Shown in pieces: positions 18,118 through 26,916 of a stretch of 64,000 nt of DNA (within the stretch, counting starts at the first letter, position 1; every line of letters begins with the position of its first letter). This DNA comes from VMCP01 sp964527775. GTDB taxonomy: Bacteria > Bacteroidota > Bacteroidia > NS11-12g > UBA955. Where the stretch lies: contig CAZGQS010000003.1 of assembly GCA_964527775.1 (NCBI GenBank), positions 92,623-156,622 of the forward strand, written 5' to 3'. The notes below the pieces were generated by a model, which was given only the letters and a program-made list of their open reading frames with translations, was not told the DNA's origin and searched no databases. The position numbers and the translations under genes are program-made.

Positions 18118-19379
18118 TTGCTCAAATTAAAAATACCTATTCCAAAACTTGGGCAAAAGTGTATGCAATTGCTGCATTCTCAGCTGTATTTTGGCATCTT
18201 TTTTTTCCAGCTGAGTTGGTAGACACTGCCGAATATATCAAAACTGCATTTAGTTGGATATCAAAAGTCCAAATTTCAGATACACCATTGGCAGAAATGC
18301 GAAGATCACCGCTTTATCCGGCGCTTTCCTTTCTTGAATTCCCTTTTACGGATTCGCCCGGTATCTTTTCACTTAGACTCATTCAATTAATGGCGTCACT
18401 GTGTATTCCGGTTTTGGTATACCAGATTCTCCAAGTTTTGAATGCTGAAAAACAATTTAATAGGGTCTTGATTTTATTGTTAAGCTACCCACTTCAATTC
18501 TATTATACAGCCTTGGAACTGCCAGATATACTCGCGCAATTATTGCTGTTGATCATATTCAAACAGCTTCTTCAAAGAAAAAATACCGGCTTTACAGTGG
18601 CATTTGTCATTGGACTTAAGCCCATTTTCTTTTATTTACTCATTTTTCCAGTGATACAGTTTTTTTTGAATCACGAGCGCAATTGGATCAAAATGATGTT
18701 CCCTTTTTTCTTTTTCGGGGGATGGATATTCTTCAATCTTCAAAAACATCAATTACCAACTTATACCTCCATGGGAACCACGAATTCCTATTATTATAAT
18801 CGCAAATTATTACTCCAGCAAGTGTTGAATCCTGAAAGTGTTGATTCAATATTTTCGGTGGAATCAGAATTCATTAAGAAAAACATTCATGTAAATAGGG
18901 TGGTAGACTCATTTATGAAATCCAAAACCCAAGAATCTATTATAAAATATCCTGTTTATTATGCATGGATCCATTTTAAAGGATCCTTGCAAACACTAGT
19001 AGATCCTGGCAGATACGACGCCATGGTCTTTTGGAATTGGCCTAAATCATCCGGATTTTTAGGTGTAAACGATGGAAATCCCCAGAAACAAAAACGACCC
19101 ATTTACGAGTGGATCTATATGGTGATTTTCGCCTTCATTGGATTGTTGAAAATAATGTTATTGTTAGGATCTACTTTCTTGCTTTTTAAAAAGAAGTCTA
19201 TAGATTCTGCTACGGTCATAGTTTTAATGGCTTTTGGATGTTATCTCTTATTATTGGGGCCAGTAGGAGCGGCTAGATACTTACTTCCGTGGTATTCTAT
19301 CATTTCAATCATAGTTGGACTGAATGCGGTTGAATTATTTAAAAGATGGAGAAAATATGAAAATACTTCTGCTCAGTGA
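18114..19379 (+). CDS. Polytopic membrane protein, GT-C glycosyltransferase-like
   Basis: A 421-residue protein with about nine or ten membrane segments. The first is followed by an acidic pair in FPAELVDTAEYI, resembling the metal-binding DxD/DxE loop after the first helix in GT-C glycosyltransferases (PMT/ArnT group). Further loops contain Arg and Trp-rich stretches (RRSPLYPALSFLE, WNWPKSSGF). No closer family can be named. The coupled start with the preceding small membrane protein suggests a shared function, perhaps lipid-linked sugar transfer. This is inference from topology only. Confidence 0.6.
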   Translation: MIAQIKNTYSKTWAKVYAIAAFSAVFWHLFFPAELVDTAEYIKTAFSWISKVQISDTPLAEMRRSPLYPALSFLEFPFTDSPGIFSLRLIQLMASLCIPVLVYQILQVLNAEKQFNRVLILLLSYPLQFYYTALELPDILAQLLLLIIFKQLLQRKNTGFTVAFVIGLKPIFFYLLIFPVIQFFLNHERNWIKMMFPFFFFGGWIFFNLQKHQLPTYTSMGTTNSYYYNRKLLLQQVLNPESVDSIFSVESEFIKKNIHVNRVVDSFMKSKTQESIIKYPVYYAWIHFKGSLQTLVDPGRYDAMVFWNWPKSSGFLGVNDGNPQKQKRPIYEWIYMVIFAFIGLLKIMLLLGSTFLLFKKKSIDSATVIVLMAFGCYLLLLGPVGAARYLLPWYSIISIIVGLNAVELFKRWRKYENTSAQ

Positions 19380-19872
19380 TAATCACGGATACATAGATGA
19401 AGGCATTCTACAACATGTTGAATGGGCCGATGAAGTTTGGCATGCCGGAGATTGGCTTAATCTCGATATGCATCAGGCTATTCTGAAACGCAAAAAAATA
19501 CTCCGAGGCGTTCACGGAAATATAGATGGCACCGACGTGAAAAATTATCACCCCCTAATCAATCATTTTGAAATTGAAGGAGTAAAGGTTTTCATGACCC
19601 ACATTGGAGGTAAACCCGGAAAGTACAATCCTAAAATCATCGGAAAGGCCGCGTACTTCAAACCTAAATTATTTATTTGCGGACATTCACACATTCTTCA
19701 AGTAAAAAATGACCCCATTTTTGGTTGGATGTATTTGAATCCTGGTGCCTGCGGATTGCATGGTTTTCATCAAGTTAGAACAGCTTTGAGGTTTCAAATC
19801 AATCAAGGAACCATTTCTAACATGGAAATAATTGAATGGAAAAGGCATAATTCTGTTCCAATTGAGCAATAA
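19357..19872 (+). CDS. YfcE/MJ0936-type metallophosphoesterase
   Basis: A 171-residue calcineurin-like phosphodiesterase. Start chosen at ATG 19357 (MKILLLSDNHGYID), since metal-ligand motif I LLSDNHG must be near the N-terminus. An upstream in-frame ATG would only add residues inside the previous gene. Motifs: SDNHG (D8, H10), HAGDW (GD), VHGNID (GN), THIGGKPG and ICGHSHILQ (GHSH). This is the pattern of the YfcE family, which hydrolyses phosphodiesters in vitro; the native substrate is unknown. It overlaps the membrane protein gene by 23 nt. Confidence 0.93.
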   Translation: MKILLLSDNHGYIDEGILQHVEWADEVWHAGDWLNLDMHQAILKRKKILRGVHGNIDGTDVKNYHPLINHFEIEGVKVFMTHIGGKPGKYNPKIIGKAAYFKPKLFICGHSHILQVKNDPIFGWMYLNPGACGLHGFHQVRTALRFQINQGTISNMEIIEWKRHNSVPIEQ

Positions 19873-19874
19873 AT

Positions 19875-19905
19875 TTTGCAATAATTGAAAATTATTGTAT
19901 TTTTG
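19875..19905 (+). promoter_or_regulatory. tRNA-Leu promoter, TTTG-N19-TATTTTTG
   Basis: TTTG at 19875-19878 and a perfect TAnnTTTG box (TATTTTTG, 19898-19905) are 19 nt apart, the ideal Bacteroidota arrangement. The mature tRNA begins 17 nt further on. Confidence 0.8.
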
Positions 19906-19922
19906 CAGTCCTCAAATGAGAA

Positions 19923-20009
19923 GCCCAGGTGGCGGAATCGGTAGACGCGCTGGTCTCAAACACCAGTGAGCTAACCCTCGTACCGGTTCGACTCCGGTCC
20001 TGGGCACCA
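19923..20009 (+). tRNA. tRNA-Leu (anticodon CAA)
   Basis: A type II tRNA with a 7-bp acceptor stem (GCCCAGG with CCTGGGC) and a D arm with GGTAGA. The anticodon stem CTGGT/ACCAG encloses loop CTCAAAC, reading CAA, so it decodes UUG. A long variable arm (TGAGCTAACCCTCG) and T loop TTCGACT follow. The discriminator is A and CCA is encoded. The long variable arm and the discriminator A fit leucine. It is followed directly by the hydrolase gene with no terminator. Confidence 0.97.
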
Positions 20010-20010
20010 C

Positions 20011-20880
20011 TTGAACCGAAAAATTTCATCGGTAATCACTACAATCGACGGTCATAACATGGCCGTCGATTTGTTTTTACCCGAATTTCCTTCCAGTGAA
20101 GGAATTCAAACCATTGTTTATGTGCATGGCTTCAAGGGCTTTAAAGATTGGGCCTTTGTTCCGCATTTGCATGATTTTCTGGTAACAGAAAACACAGCTG
20201 TCGTTACGTTTAACTTCACCCACAATGGAGTTGATCGCAGAGATTTTGATGATCTCCCAAGGTTTGCTGATAATACTGTTACCCAGGAACTTCGCGATAT
20301 GGAATCTATCGCACTTTGGCTGGTAAATGAAGCTTGCCAAGAATACAACCTACATCCGGAAAAGATTTCCTGGCTCGGACATAGCAGAGGAGGAGCTAAC
20401 GTCATTTTATTCGCCTCAAAATTCCCTGATTACGTGGATAAAATAGTGACTTGGTCTGCCATCGATAGTTACGAGTTCCTTTTTAAATCCATCGATAAAA
20501 ACGAATGGAAGTCCCAAGAAACCGTTCAAATAATGAATGCCAGAACCCAACAAGAAATGCCTTTGAATTACATTATTTGGCAAGATCTTGAAATGCATAG
20601 CAAAGAATACAATGTTCTTTTAGCAGCAGGTTCCTTGACCAAACCTTGGTTAATCATTCACGGAAATTCAGATGTTGTGGTTCCCATTGCAGCAGCAAAT
20701 AATCTTTATGCAGCGTGTGACCACAGTACAAAAATTGAAATTGAAAATCAAGATCATACTTATGGTTGCAAACACCCAATGAAGGATTTATCTGAGGCAC
20801 CGCAAGATTTTTGGTTCATTCTTGATAATACCCTAGAATTTATCACCGAAGAACTTGATGATTCTGACATTCAGATCTAA
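20011..20880 (+). CDS. Alpha/beta hydrolase
   Basis: A 289-residue serine hydrolase. The nucleophile elbow is GHSRGG (Ser125), the acid probably Asp221 (HGNSDVVVP) and the base His249 (ENQDHTYG). The oxyanion region is VHGFKGFKDW. The only start that keeps the first strand (ISSVITTIDGHNMAVDLFLP) is TTG at 20011, one base after the tRNA-Leu CCA end. The first ATG (20059) would cut into that strand. With no space for another promoter, it is probably read through from the tRNA. The last 4 bp overlap the convergent Sua5 gene. Substrate unknown; it resembles dienelactone hydrolase and acyl-peptidase-like esterases. Confidence 0.85.
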   Translation: MNRKISSVITTIDGHNMAVDLFLPEFPSSEGIQTIVYVHGFKGFKDWAFVPHLHDFLVTENTAVVTFNFTHNGVDRRDFDDLPRFADNTVTQELRDMESIALWLVNEACQEYNLHPEKISWLGHSRGGANVILFASKFPDYVDKIVTWSAIDSYEFLFKSIDKNEWKSQETVQIMNARTQQEMPLNYIIWQDLEMHSKEYNVLLAAGSLTKPWLIIHGNSDVVVPIAAANNLYAACDHSTKIEIENQDHTYGCKHPMKDLSEAPQDFWFILDNTLEFITEELDDSDIQI

Positions 20881-21875
20881 TCTTTGATTATTGTAGTCCT
20901 TTTTGCGCTCGCGCGCTTGAGCCGATCATTAATCGCAACACCCAAATTCTCGTTTGGAGCCCATTCAAACAACACATTTTTAAAGTTCCCCTTATCCAGC
21001 CTGCGCAACAATGCAAAAAGGTTTTTACTCCCTTCGAGGAAATTGCCATTTTCAGTTAAGTAAAATGCTTCCTTGGTTGAGTTTAATTTATTCATCGATT
21101 CTTTGCTCCAATAAATCACTGCGTCTATGCTGACATTCAATTGGGAATAAACTTCTAATGGGTATAATTTGCAAAACGGTGAATAATGATGATCCAATTG
21201 CCCTGGAGCAGAAATAGGAGAGGATGTACTTTCTTGAAATCCAACTACATTTACATCAGGTAGAAAATCACGTAATGCATCTTCTGAAATGCCACCGGGC
21301 CTCAATATTTCAATGGTATTTTCCAAAACTCTCACAATGGTAGATTCAATTCCAACTTGACAACTTCCACCGTCTAATATATAAGGAATTTTGCCTTCTA
21401 ATTGATCCAAAACATGATCAGCAGAAGTAGGTGAAACATAGGTGAATGGGTTTGCACTTGGCGCTGCTAAGGGGAAATCTAACGTGTTCAAAAGATCCAA
21501 AGTCATTTCATTGTTTGGCATCCGCAAAGCAACCGTATCTCCACCCGAAGTAACAAGATCAGGAACAATGTCCTGTTTTTTAAGGACTAACGTAAGCGGA
21601 CCTGGCCAAAATTCTTCAGCTAACCGCAGCGCTAAATTTGGAACATCAGTAGCATATAGGGGTATTTGAGAAACGTTTTTGATGTGAACAATCAATGGAT
21701 CAAAAAACGGCCTGTTTTTCACCTCGAAAATTTTGGCGACAGCAACTTCATTCAAAGCATTGGCTGCCAGTCCATACACGGTTTCAGTGGGTATACCCAC
21801 CGTTTCATTGTTTCGAAGGAATTCAGCAGCTTTAAAAATATCGGTGCCTATGATTGTTGGCTTTATCAAACCCAA
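20877..21875 (-). CDS. L-threonylcarbamoyladenylate synthase (Sua5 type)
   Basis: A 332-residue protein that makes threonylcarbamoyl-AMP for the t6A37 tRNA modification. The YrdC domain covers about 10-200: GIPTETVYGLAANAL, KNRPFFDPLIVHI, FWPGPLTLVLKK, VALRMPNNE, APSANPFTYVSPTSADHV, SCQVGIESTIVRV. The extra C-terminal Sua5 domain (SAPGQLDHHYSPFCKLYPL onward, about 222-332) distinguishes it from short TsaC. It is 1 nt from the stop of the response regulator upstream, suggesting one transcript. Confidence 0.96.
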   Translation of the reverse strand: MGLIKPTIIGTDIFKAAEFLRNNETVGIPTETVYGLAANALNEVAVAKIFEVKNRPFFDPLIVHIKNVSQIPLYATDVPNLALRLAEEFWPGPLTLVLKKQDIVPDLVTSGGDTVALRMPNNEMTLDLLNTLDFPLAAPSANPFTYVSPTSADHVLDQLEGKIPYILDGGSCQVGIESTIVRVLENTIEILRPGGISEDALRDFLPDVNVVGFQESTSSPISAPGQLDHHYSPFCKLYPLEVYSQLNVSIDAVIYWSKESMNKLNSTKEAFYLTENGNFLEGSKNLFALLRRLDKGNFKNVLFEWAPNENLGVAINDRLKRASAKRTTIIKD

Positions 21876-23231
21876 TTATCTCCGTTTTAAGGTGTACTTG
21901 TCAATTTTGTTGTATAGGTGACTGCGCTGAATATCAATTTCAGTGGCGGTCTTTGCAACATTCCAGTTATTTTGGATCAACTTACGCTCAATGAATACTT
22001 TTTCTGCCCAATCTCTGAAATCTTGAAGTGTTGCATAGTTGTCTACTACACCAAAAGGATCGGAACCTCTTTGGGCAGGATTACTATATGAGTATACGTC
22101 ATCACCCGTGATTTCTTTGTCACAGAGAATAACCAATCGCTCAACAACGTTTCGCAGTTCTCTAATATTTCCAGACCAATTCACATCTTGCAACGCGCGG
22201 TAACCATCTTCAGTGAATTTCTTTCCAAGGAGCCCATTTTCTTGACAAATTTCACCTAAAAACTTATTGGCAATCAATGGAATATCATCTACTCTTTCAT
22301 TGAGAGTTGGCACGTGAATCAATATCACCGACAATCGATGATATAAATCCATTCTAAAATTACCCTTCTCAATCTCATCAAGTAGATTTTTATTGGTTGC
22401 AGCTACAATTCTAACATCAACTTTAATTTCTTTATCGCCACCTACTCTTGAAATTCTCCCTTCTTGTATGGCTCTCAGAACTTTTGCTTGTGCAGCCATA
22501 CTCATATCACCTATTTCATCGAGAAACAAGGTGCCCCCATGGGCCTGCTCAAACTTTCCAATTCTTTGCTTTATTGCGGATGTAAAGCTGCCTTTTTCAT
22601 GTCCAAAAAGCTCACTTTCAATCAGTTCAGTTGGAATACTAGCGCAGTTAACTTCAATTAAAGGCATGCTCCCACGTGAACTTTTTTCGTGAATCCATCT
22701 AGCAACCAATTCTTTTCCTGTACCGTTTTCACCAGTAACCAAAACCCTAGCTTCTGTTGGAGCAACCTTTTCAATGGTGTCTTTAATTTTTTGAATGGCA
22801 GGTGTTTCACCTATTATATCAAAGGTTTTTGCCACTTTTCTTTTGAGGACAGCTGTCTCAACCACCAAGTTGTTTCGATCAATAGCATTTCTTAAGGTGA
22901 TTAATAACCTATTTAAATCTGGTGGTTTGGTGATGAAATCATAGGCGCCTTTTTTTGTGCTCTCTATAGCCATTTCCACATTTCCGTGTCCGGAAATCAT
23001 GACCATAGGTATTTCTGGCTTAAGGGCTTGAACTCTTTCCAACAATTCTACACCATCTATACCAGGCATCTTTACATCACATAAAATCACATCGAAGTCA
23101 TTTTTTTGGATGATCTGCCAGGCTTTTTCACCATTCTCAGCCAAAGTCACTTCAAAGTTCTCATATTCAAGGATTTCCTTCAACGTTTCTCTGATAGGTG
23201 CTTCATCATCAATCACTAATATATTGGGCAT
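21876..23231 (-). CDS. Sigma-54-dependent response regulator (NtrC family)
   Basis: A 451-residue three-domain regulator. The receiver domain (1-120) has the phospho-acceptor Asp52 (CDVKMPG) and the conserved Asp8-Asp9 and Lys102. The AAA+ domain (about 138-375) has Walker A GENGTGKE (167-174), Walker B GGTLFLDEIGD and arginine-finger region. The sigma-54 contact loop reads GSFTSA (214-219) in place of classical GAFTGA. This substitution, which keeps the key Phe-Thr, is one I have seen in Bacteroidota relatives. A Fis-type helix-turn-helix closes the protein (AKTATEIDIQRSHLYNKIDK). It implies RpoN in this organism. No sensor kinase lies next to it. It is divergent from the porP-gld cluster. 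Confidence 0.96.
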   Translation of the reverse strand: MPNILVIDDEAPIRETLKEILEYENFEVTLAENGEKAWQIIQKNDFDVILCDVKMPGIDGVELLERVQALKPEIPMVMISGHGNVEMAIESTKKGAYDFITKPPDLNRLLITLRNAIDRNNLVVETAVLKRKVAKTFDIIGETPAIQKIKDTIEKVAPTEARVLVTGENGTGKELVARWIHEKSSRGSMPLIEVNCASIPTELIESELFGHEKGSFTSAIKQRIGKFEQAHGGTLFLDEIGDMSMAAQAKVLRAIQEGRISRVGGDKEIKVDVRIVAATNKNLLDEIEKGNFRMDLYHRLSVILIHVPTLNERVDDIPLIANKFLGEICQENGLLGKKFTEDGYRALQDVNWSGNIRELRNVVERLVILCDKEITGDDVYSYSNPAQRGSDPFGVVDNYATLQDFRDWAEKVFIERKLIQNNWNVAKTATEIDIQRSHLYNKIDKYTLKRR

Positions 23232-23343
23232 ACTATATTTATTACAGGTTATGTCTACAAATATGGTGATTTATTTACTAGACAGTTTACTGAGTTATAC
23301 TCTTGTAATCCACACTCTTTTTTACGACGAGTTTCAAAAAATA

Positions 23344-23375
23344 TTTGTTAAAGTGTAGTATTTGGCTCATATTTG
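23344..23375 (+). promoter_or_regulatory. Candidate promoter of porP, TTTG-N20-CATATTTG
   Basis: TTTG at 23344-23347 and CATATTTG at 23368-23375 (seven of eight of the -7 consensus) are 20 nt apart, 32 nt before the chosen ATG. Confidence 0.4.
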
Positions 23376-23407
23376 AAATTGTTACGGAAATCATGCGCAG
23401 ATTGACG

Positions 23408-24526
23408 ATGAGAAACTACAAACTATGGATTGGGGCAGCTTTTATGCTAGTTGCTTCTAATGTGAGGGCCCAACAGGATCCAAACTTTACCCATTTTGCA
23501 TACAATAGATTGCTTTTTAATCCTGCATACGCAGGTGCTTCTGGTAATTTCTGTCTGAATGCAATCAACCACCAACAATGGATTGGTTATGAAGATCAAA
23601 CGTCTAGCATAAAAACTAAGAGAGGTACTCCTATAAATGAGGATTTCGTCAACAATATAGCTCCTCAAACCACAGGTATCGGTTTCAGTGCTCCCATAAC
23701 CCTGAATATTAAAGGTGAAAAAATTAATATTGGTGGATTGTACGGTGCTTTTATGCAAGATAACATTGCTTACGAAGAGAATACCTACATGAGAGGTGGG
23801 TTTGCCGGTGCCTATACTTTACCTGATGGTTCTGATATTCGTCTTGGACTTGAATTCACTTCATTATCAAAAGCATTAGATGGTTCTAAGCTCAGATACC
23901 ATGATCCCAATGATCCATTTATCCCCGATGCTAGAGTCGCAGATACCCGTGTTACTTTTGGTGCTGGTGCGTACTATCAAAATCCAAACATCATGGATGG
24001 TGCATGGGCGGGCGTTTCATTGACGCATCTTGTTCCTCAAACTTTTCAATATGGTTCAAGTGGCAATATTAAAGTAACTACTGCACGACATTTATATGTA
24101 ATGGGTGGATACAAACAAGAAAACTTCCTTGGAAATGGTGCTCTGACTTTTGATCCCGCTTTTATGCTAAAATCGGCTATGGGAGAGAACGGTGGTTTTA
24201 TCAAGCCCGAACTTGATCTTCAAGGAATGGTTACTTGGAATTCATTGTACGCCGGTGGTGTGAATTTGCGTGCATATGGATTGGGAATTGATGCTTTAAG
24301 TTTAATGTTAGGTTATTATGTACCATTACCAGCAGGAGCTATGGCTGAAAGAAGTAATTTAAGAGTAGGTTATTCTTATGATATCACACTATCAAATGTA
24401 TACAGAACTAGTTATGGAACTCATGAAATTCAAGTAAACTATTGCTTTAATTTCGAGCTTCCTGATCGACCACCAAAGATTTATCGTCACCCTCGTTACA
24501 TGATTCGTGACCCTAAGTCTGATTAA
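23408..24526 (+). CDS. porP: PorP/SprF family T9SS outer-membrane protein
   Basis: The start at 23408 (MRNYKLWIGAAFMLVASNVRAQ) gives a clean signal peptide and 372 residues. An ATG at 23393 is also possible. The N-terminal family pattern QQDPNFTHFAYNRLLFNPAYAGASG is diagnostic for PorP/SprF, followed by barrel-like repeats and the ending YSYDITLSNVYRTSYGTHEIQVNYCFNF. In Porphyromonas gingivalis porP is the first gene of the porPKLMN set, and the order here is the same. Such proteins associate with the outer membrane and aid secretion or attachment of T9SS cargo. The gene is separated from gldK by 133 bp holding a separate promoter. Confidence 0.93.
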   Translation: MRNYKLWIGAAFMLVASNVRAQQDPNFTHFAYNRLLFNPAYAGASGNFCLNAINHQQWIGYEDQTSSIKTKRGTPINEDFVNNIAPQTTGIGFSAPITLNIKGEKINIGGLYGAFMQDNIAYEENTYMRGGFAGAYTLPDGSDIRLGLEFTSLSKALDGSKLRYHDPNDPFIPDARVADTRVTFGAGAYYQNPNIMDGAWAGVSLTHLVPQTFQYGSSGNIKVTTARHLYVMGGYKQENFLGNGALTFDPAFMLKSAMGENGGFIKPELDLQGMVTWNSLYAGGVNLRAYGLGIDALSLMLGYYVPLPAGAMAERSNLRVGYSYDITLSNVYRTSYGTHEIQVNYCFNFELPDRPPKIYRHPRYMIRDPKSD

Positions 24527-24588
24527 TGTTATCCACACACAATAAACATTTAAAAAATACGTTTAGAAATAATGAAAGTTTCAAAAAC

Positions 24589-24618
24589 TTGGAAAATTCA
24601 ATGAAATCCATATTTTTG
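24589..24618 (+). promoter_or_regulatory. gldKLMN promoter, TTG-N19-TATTTTTG
   Basis: TTG (24589-24591) and a perfect TAnnTTTG box (24611-24618) are spaced 19 nt apart. The gldK start lies about 40 nt downstream. This indicates that gldKLMN can be transcribed apart from porP. Confidence 0.75.
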
Positions 24619-24659
24619 CAACTTCGGAATAAAAATATCTGATTAAGAAAAAATTGATA

Positions 24660-26171
24660 ATGATGAAAAACCCAATTAACGGTTTCATTTCAAGAATGAA
24701 AAATAGGAGCATCAACCTTGGTGTATTAGGTAAAGGTAAATTCTTTTACGCCGCTATGGTATCTGTTTCCATGTTTATCGCTGGTTGTCCTAGCGATACG
24801 GGAGATTTGATCGGAGTTCAAGGCAGAAGTCCTTGGTTTCACCCACAACCTCCAGGAATGATTTATGTTAAATCAGGAACTTTCCACACAGGTCAAGGAA
24901 CCCAAGACGTATTTCAGTCTTACCTAGAACCAAACAAACAAATGACCATTTCTGGTTTTTGGATGGATGAAACTGAAATCACTAACAACGAGTACCGCCA
25001 ATTCGTGGACTTCGTTATTGATTCTTTGGCTCGTACCATCTTAAACGAAGAAACGGGTGAAGGTGTGCACTTAGAGCTTGCAAAAAAGCCTACAGAACCT
25101 GCAACCGGAGCAGCATTGTTCTATTCTAGAATTGACGATGATCAAGATCTTGAATACGATCCTAACGCGTTTGATAACGACGGTAATCCAATGAAATTCA
25201 TCAATTATGATGAACCCTTAGATTGGAAATATCGTGCAAAGAGCGGTGAAAACTTCGATGCAATTTTGTATCAAAAGATGTGTTACCAAGGAAACGAGCG
25301 TTTCCAATTTAAACGACAAATCGATACTCGTAAATTGGTTTACCATTATCAGTGGATTGACCTTGTGCTAGCAGCAAATACTGATAGAGACAAGTATAAT
25401 CCTAAAAATAGGAGTGAGTTTTTGGTTGACGAAGATGTATTGGTTTATCCTGATACTCTTTGTTGGATCAGAGATTTCACTTATTCATTCAACGAACCAA
25501 TGGCTAGAAACTATTTCTGGCACCCTAAATATGATGAATATCCTGTAGTTGGTGTGAACTGGGCACAAGCTAGAGCTTTTTGTCATTGGAGAACTAAATT
25601 AAAAACCTCTTATTGGTCTAAAATGGGTCTTCCTAATACTGAAGACTTCAGATTGCCAACCGAATATGAGTGGGAGTATGCTGCAAGAGGGGGAAGAATA
25701 GGAAATAGATTCCCATGGGGTGGTCCTTATGCAAGAAACAGCAAAGGTTGTATGCTTGCCAACTTTAAACCTATGCGTGGAGATTATGGAGCCAGTGATG
25801 GGGGTGTTTATCCAGTTCGTGTAGATTCTTATTTCCCTAATGATTTCGGATTATATAACATGTCAGGAAACGTTGCGGAATGGACATCTACAGCTTGGGA
25901 TGAAACCAACAACTCTATTGTACATGACCTAAATGGTAACTACGATATTTACATCAAAGAACATTCTATGAATGCTGCTGAACAAGAGAAAATTAAGAAA
26001 ATTCCAATTTCTCGCAAGCGTAAAGTAATTCGCGGCGGTTCATGGAAAGACGTAGGCTATTTCATTGAGTGTGGTGCAAGAACCTACGAATATCAAGATA
26101 CAAGTAAATGTTACGTTGGATTCCGTTGTGTACAAGAATACATCGGACGTTCTAACCTAGACAGCAAATAA
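24660..26171 (+). CDS. gldK: GldK/PorK, T9SS ring lipoprotein
   Basis: About 503 residues. ATG at 24660 or 24663; a TTG two codons earlier is unlikely. A lipoprotein signal ends at FIAGC. The body is an FGE-sulfatase-like domain, with WMDETEITNNEYRQFVDF, VGVNWAQARAFCHW, FRLPTEYEWEYAARGG, YNMSGNVAEWTS and VIRGGSWKDVG. GldK forms with GldN the periplasmic ring attached to the outer membrane in the T9SS. It is slightly longer than the Flavobacterium homologue because of acidic inserts (for example RIDDDQDLEYDPN). First gene of the gldKLMN run. Confidence 0.97.
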   Translation: MMKNPINGFISRMKNRSINLGVLGKGKFFYAAMVSVSMFIAGCPSDTGDLIGVQGRSPWFHPQPPGMIYVKSGTFHTGQGTQDVFQSYLEPNKQMTISGFWMDETEITNNEYRQFVDFVIDSLARTILNEETGEGVHLELAKKPTEPATGAALFYSRIDDDQDLEYDPNAFDNDGNPMKFINYDEPLDWKYRAKSGENFDAILYQKMCYQGNERFQFKRQIDTRKLVYHYQWIDLVLAANTDRDKYNPKNRSEFLVDEDVLVYPDTLCWIRDFTYSFNEPMARNYFWHPKYDEYPVVGVNWAQARAFCHWRTKLKTSYWSKMGLPNTEDFRLPTEYEWEYAARGGRIGNRFPWGGPYARNSKGCMLANFKPMRGDYGASDGGVYPVRVDSYFPNDFGLYNMSGNVAEWTSTAWDETNNSIVHDLNGNYDIYIKEHSMNAAEQEKIKKIPISRKRKVIRGGSWKDVGYFIECGARTYEYQDTSKCYVGFRCVQEYIGRSNLDSK

Positions 26172-26217
26172 TTAAATAACAACTAAAACAAAATAACCAA
26201 ACTAATTAAAAATTAAA

Positions 26218-26874
26218 ATGAGCAAAAGTTTTTTTGAATCAAAGAAGTGGAAGACTACCATGAACTTCGTTTATGGTTTCGGTGCGGCAATCGTTATTGT
26301 AGGAGCACTTTTCAAAATTTTGCACTTAGCAGGTGCGAACTTTATGTTGTCAGTAGGTCTTTTGACTGAAGCAGCAATTTTCGCAATCTCTGCATTTGAA
26401 CCCGTACATTCTGAACCAGATTGGACATTAGTATATCCAGAATTAGCAGGTGGCGAACCAACTGCAAGAAAATCATCAGGTGGTAGCAGTGTTTCTCAGC
26501 AATTAGATAGCATGTTGGCACAAGCTAAAGTAGGTCCTGAATTGATTGAAAGCCTTGGTACTGGTCTTCAGTCATTGAGCTCAAACGTAAAAGATATGGC
26601 AAGCATGTCAAGTGCTGCAGTAGCAACTAAGGAATATGCTGAAAGCGCAAACAAAGCTGCAGCTAACATGAACAGTATTTCTGAAAGTTCATCAGTGGTT
26701 TCAGATTCTTTAGGTTCATTCTCAAGTAGTCTATCAGGTGTTTTGAGTAACATTACAGCAACTGAACATGCTACAGCTCAATTCAAATCTGAAATCGAAG
26801 ATTTGAACAAGAATTTGTCAAACTTGAACAACATTTATGGCAATATGTTGAGCGCTATGGGCGGCAACAAGTAA
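26218..26874 (+). CDS. gldL: GldL/PorL, T9SS inner-membrane motor protein
   Basis: A 218-residue protein with two membrane helices (about 17-35 and 42-58: FVYGFGAAIVIVGALFKI, LSVGLLTEAAIFAISAF). It ends in a Ser/Ala-rich cytoplasmic coiled segment. GldL and GldM form the proton-driven motor of the T9SS and gliding apparatus. Glu51 in LLTEAAIF sits where the essential intramembrane glutamate of characterised GldL lies. This correspondence is by motif position, not alignment. Normal length. Confidence 0.97.
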   Translation: MSKSFFESKKWKTTMNFVYGFGAAIVIVGALFKILHLAGANFMLSVGLLTEAAIFAISAFEPVHSEPDWTLVYPELAGGEPTARKSSGGSSVSQQLDSMLAQAKVGPELIESLGTGLQSLSSNVKDMASMSSAAVATKEYAESANKAAANMNSISESSSVVSDSLGSFSSSLSGVLSNITATEHATAQFKSEIEDLNKNLSNLNNIYGNMLSAMGGNK

Positions 26875-26916
26875 TTGAGTCCAACTTTTTATTTAACCAT
26901 AATAATTTAAGAAGAA

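Noticed and set aside
23361..23380. Sigma-54 promoter upstream of porP (TTGGCTCATATTTGA)
   Set aside because: GG is not followed by GC after 10 nt and the -12 part is poor; a TTTG-N20-CATATTTG promoter explains the region better.
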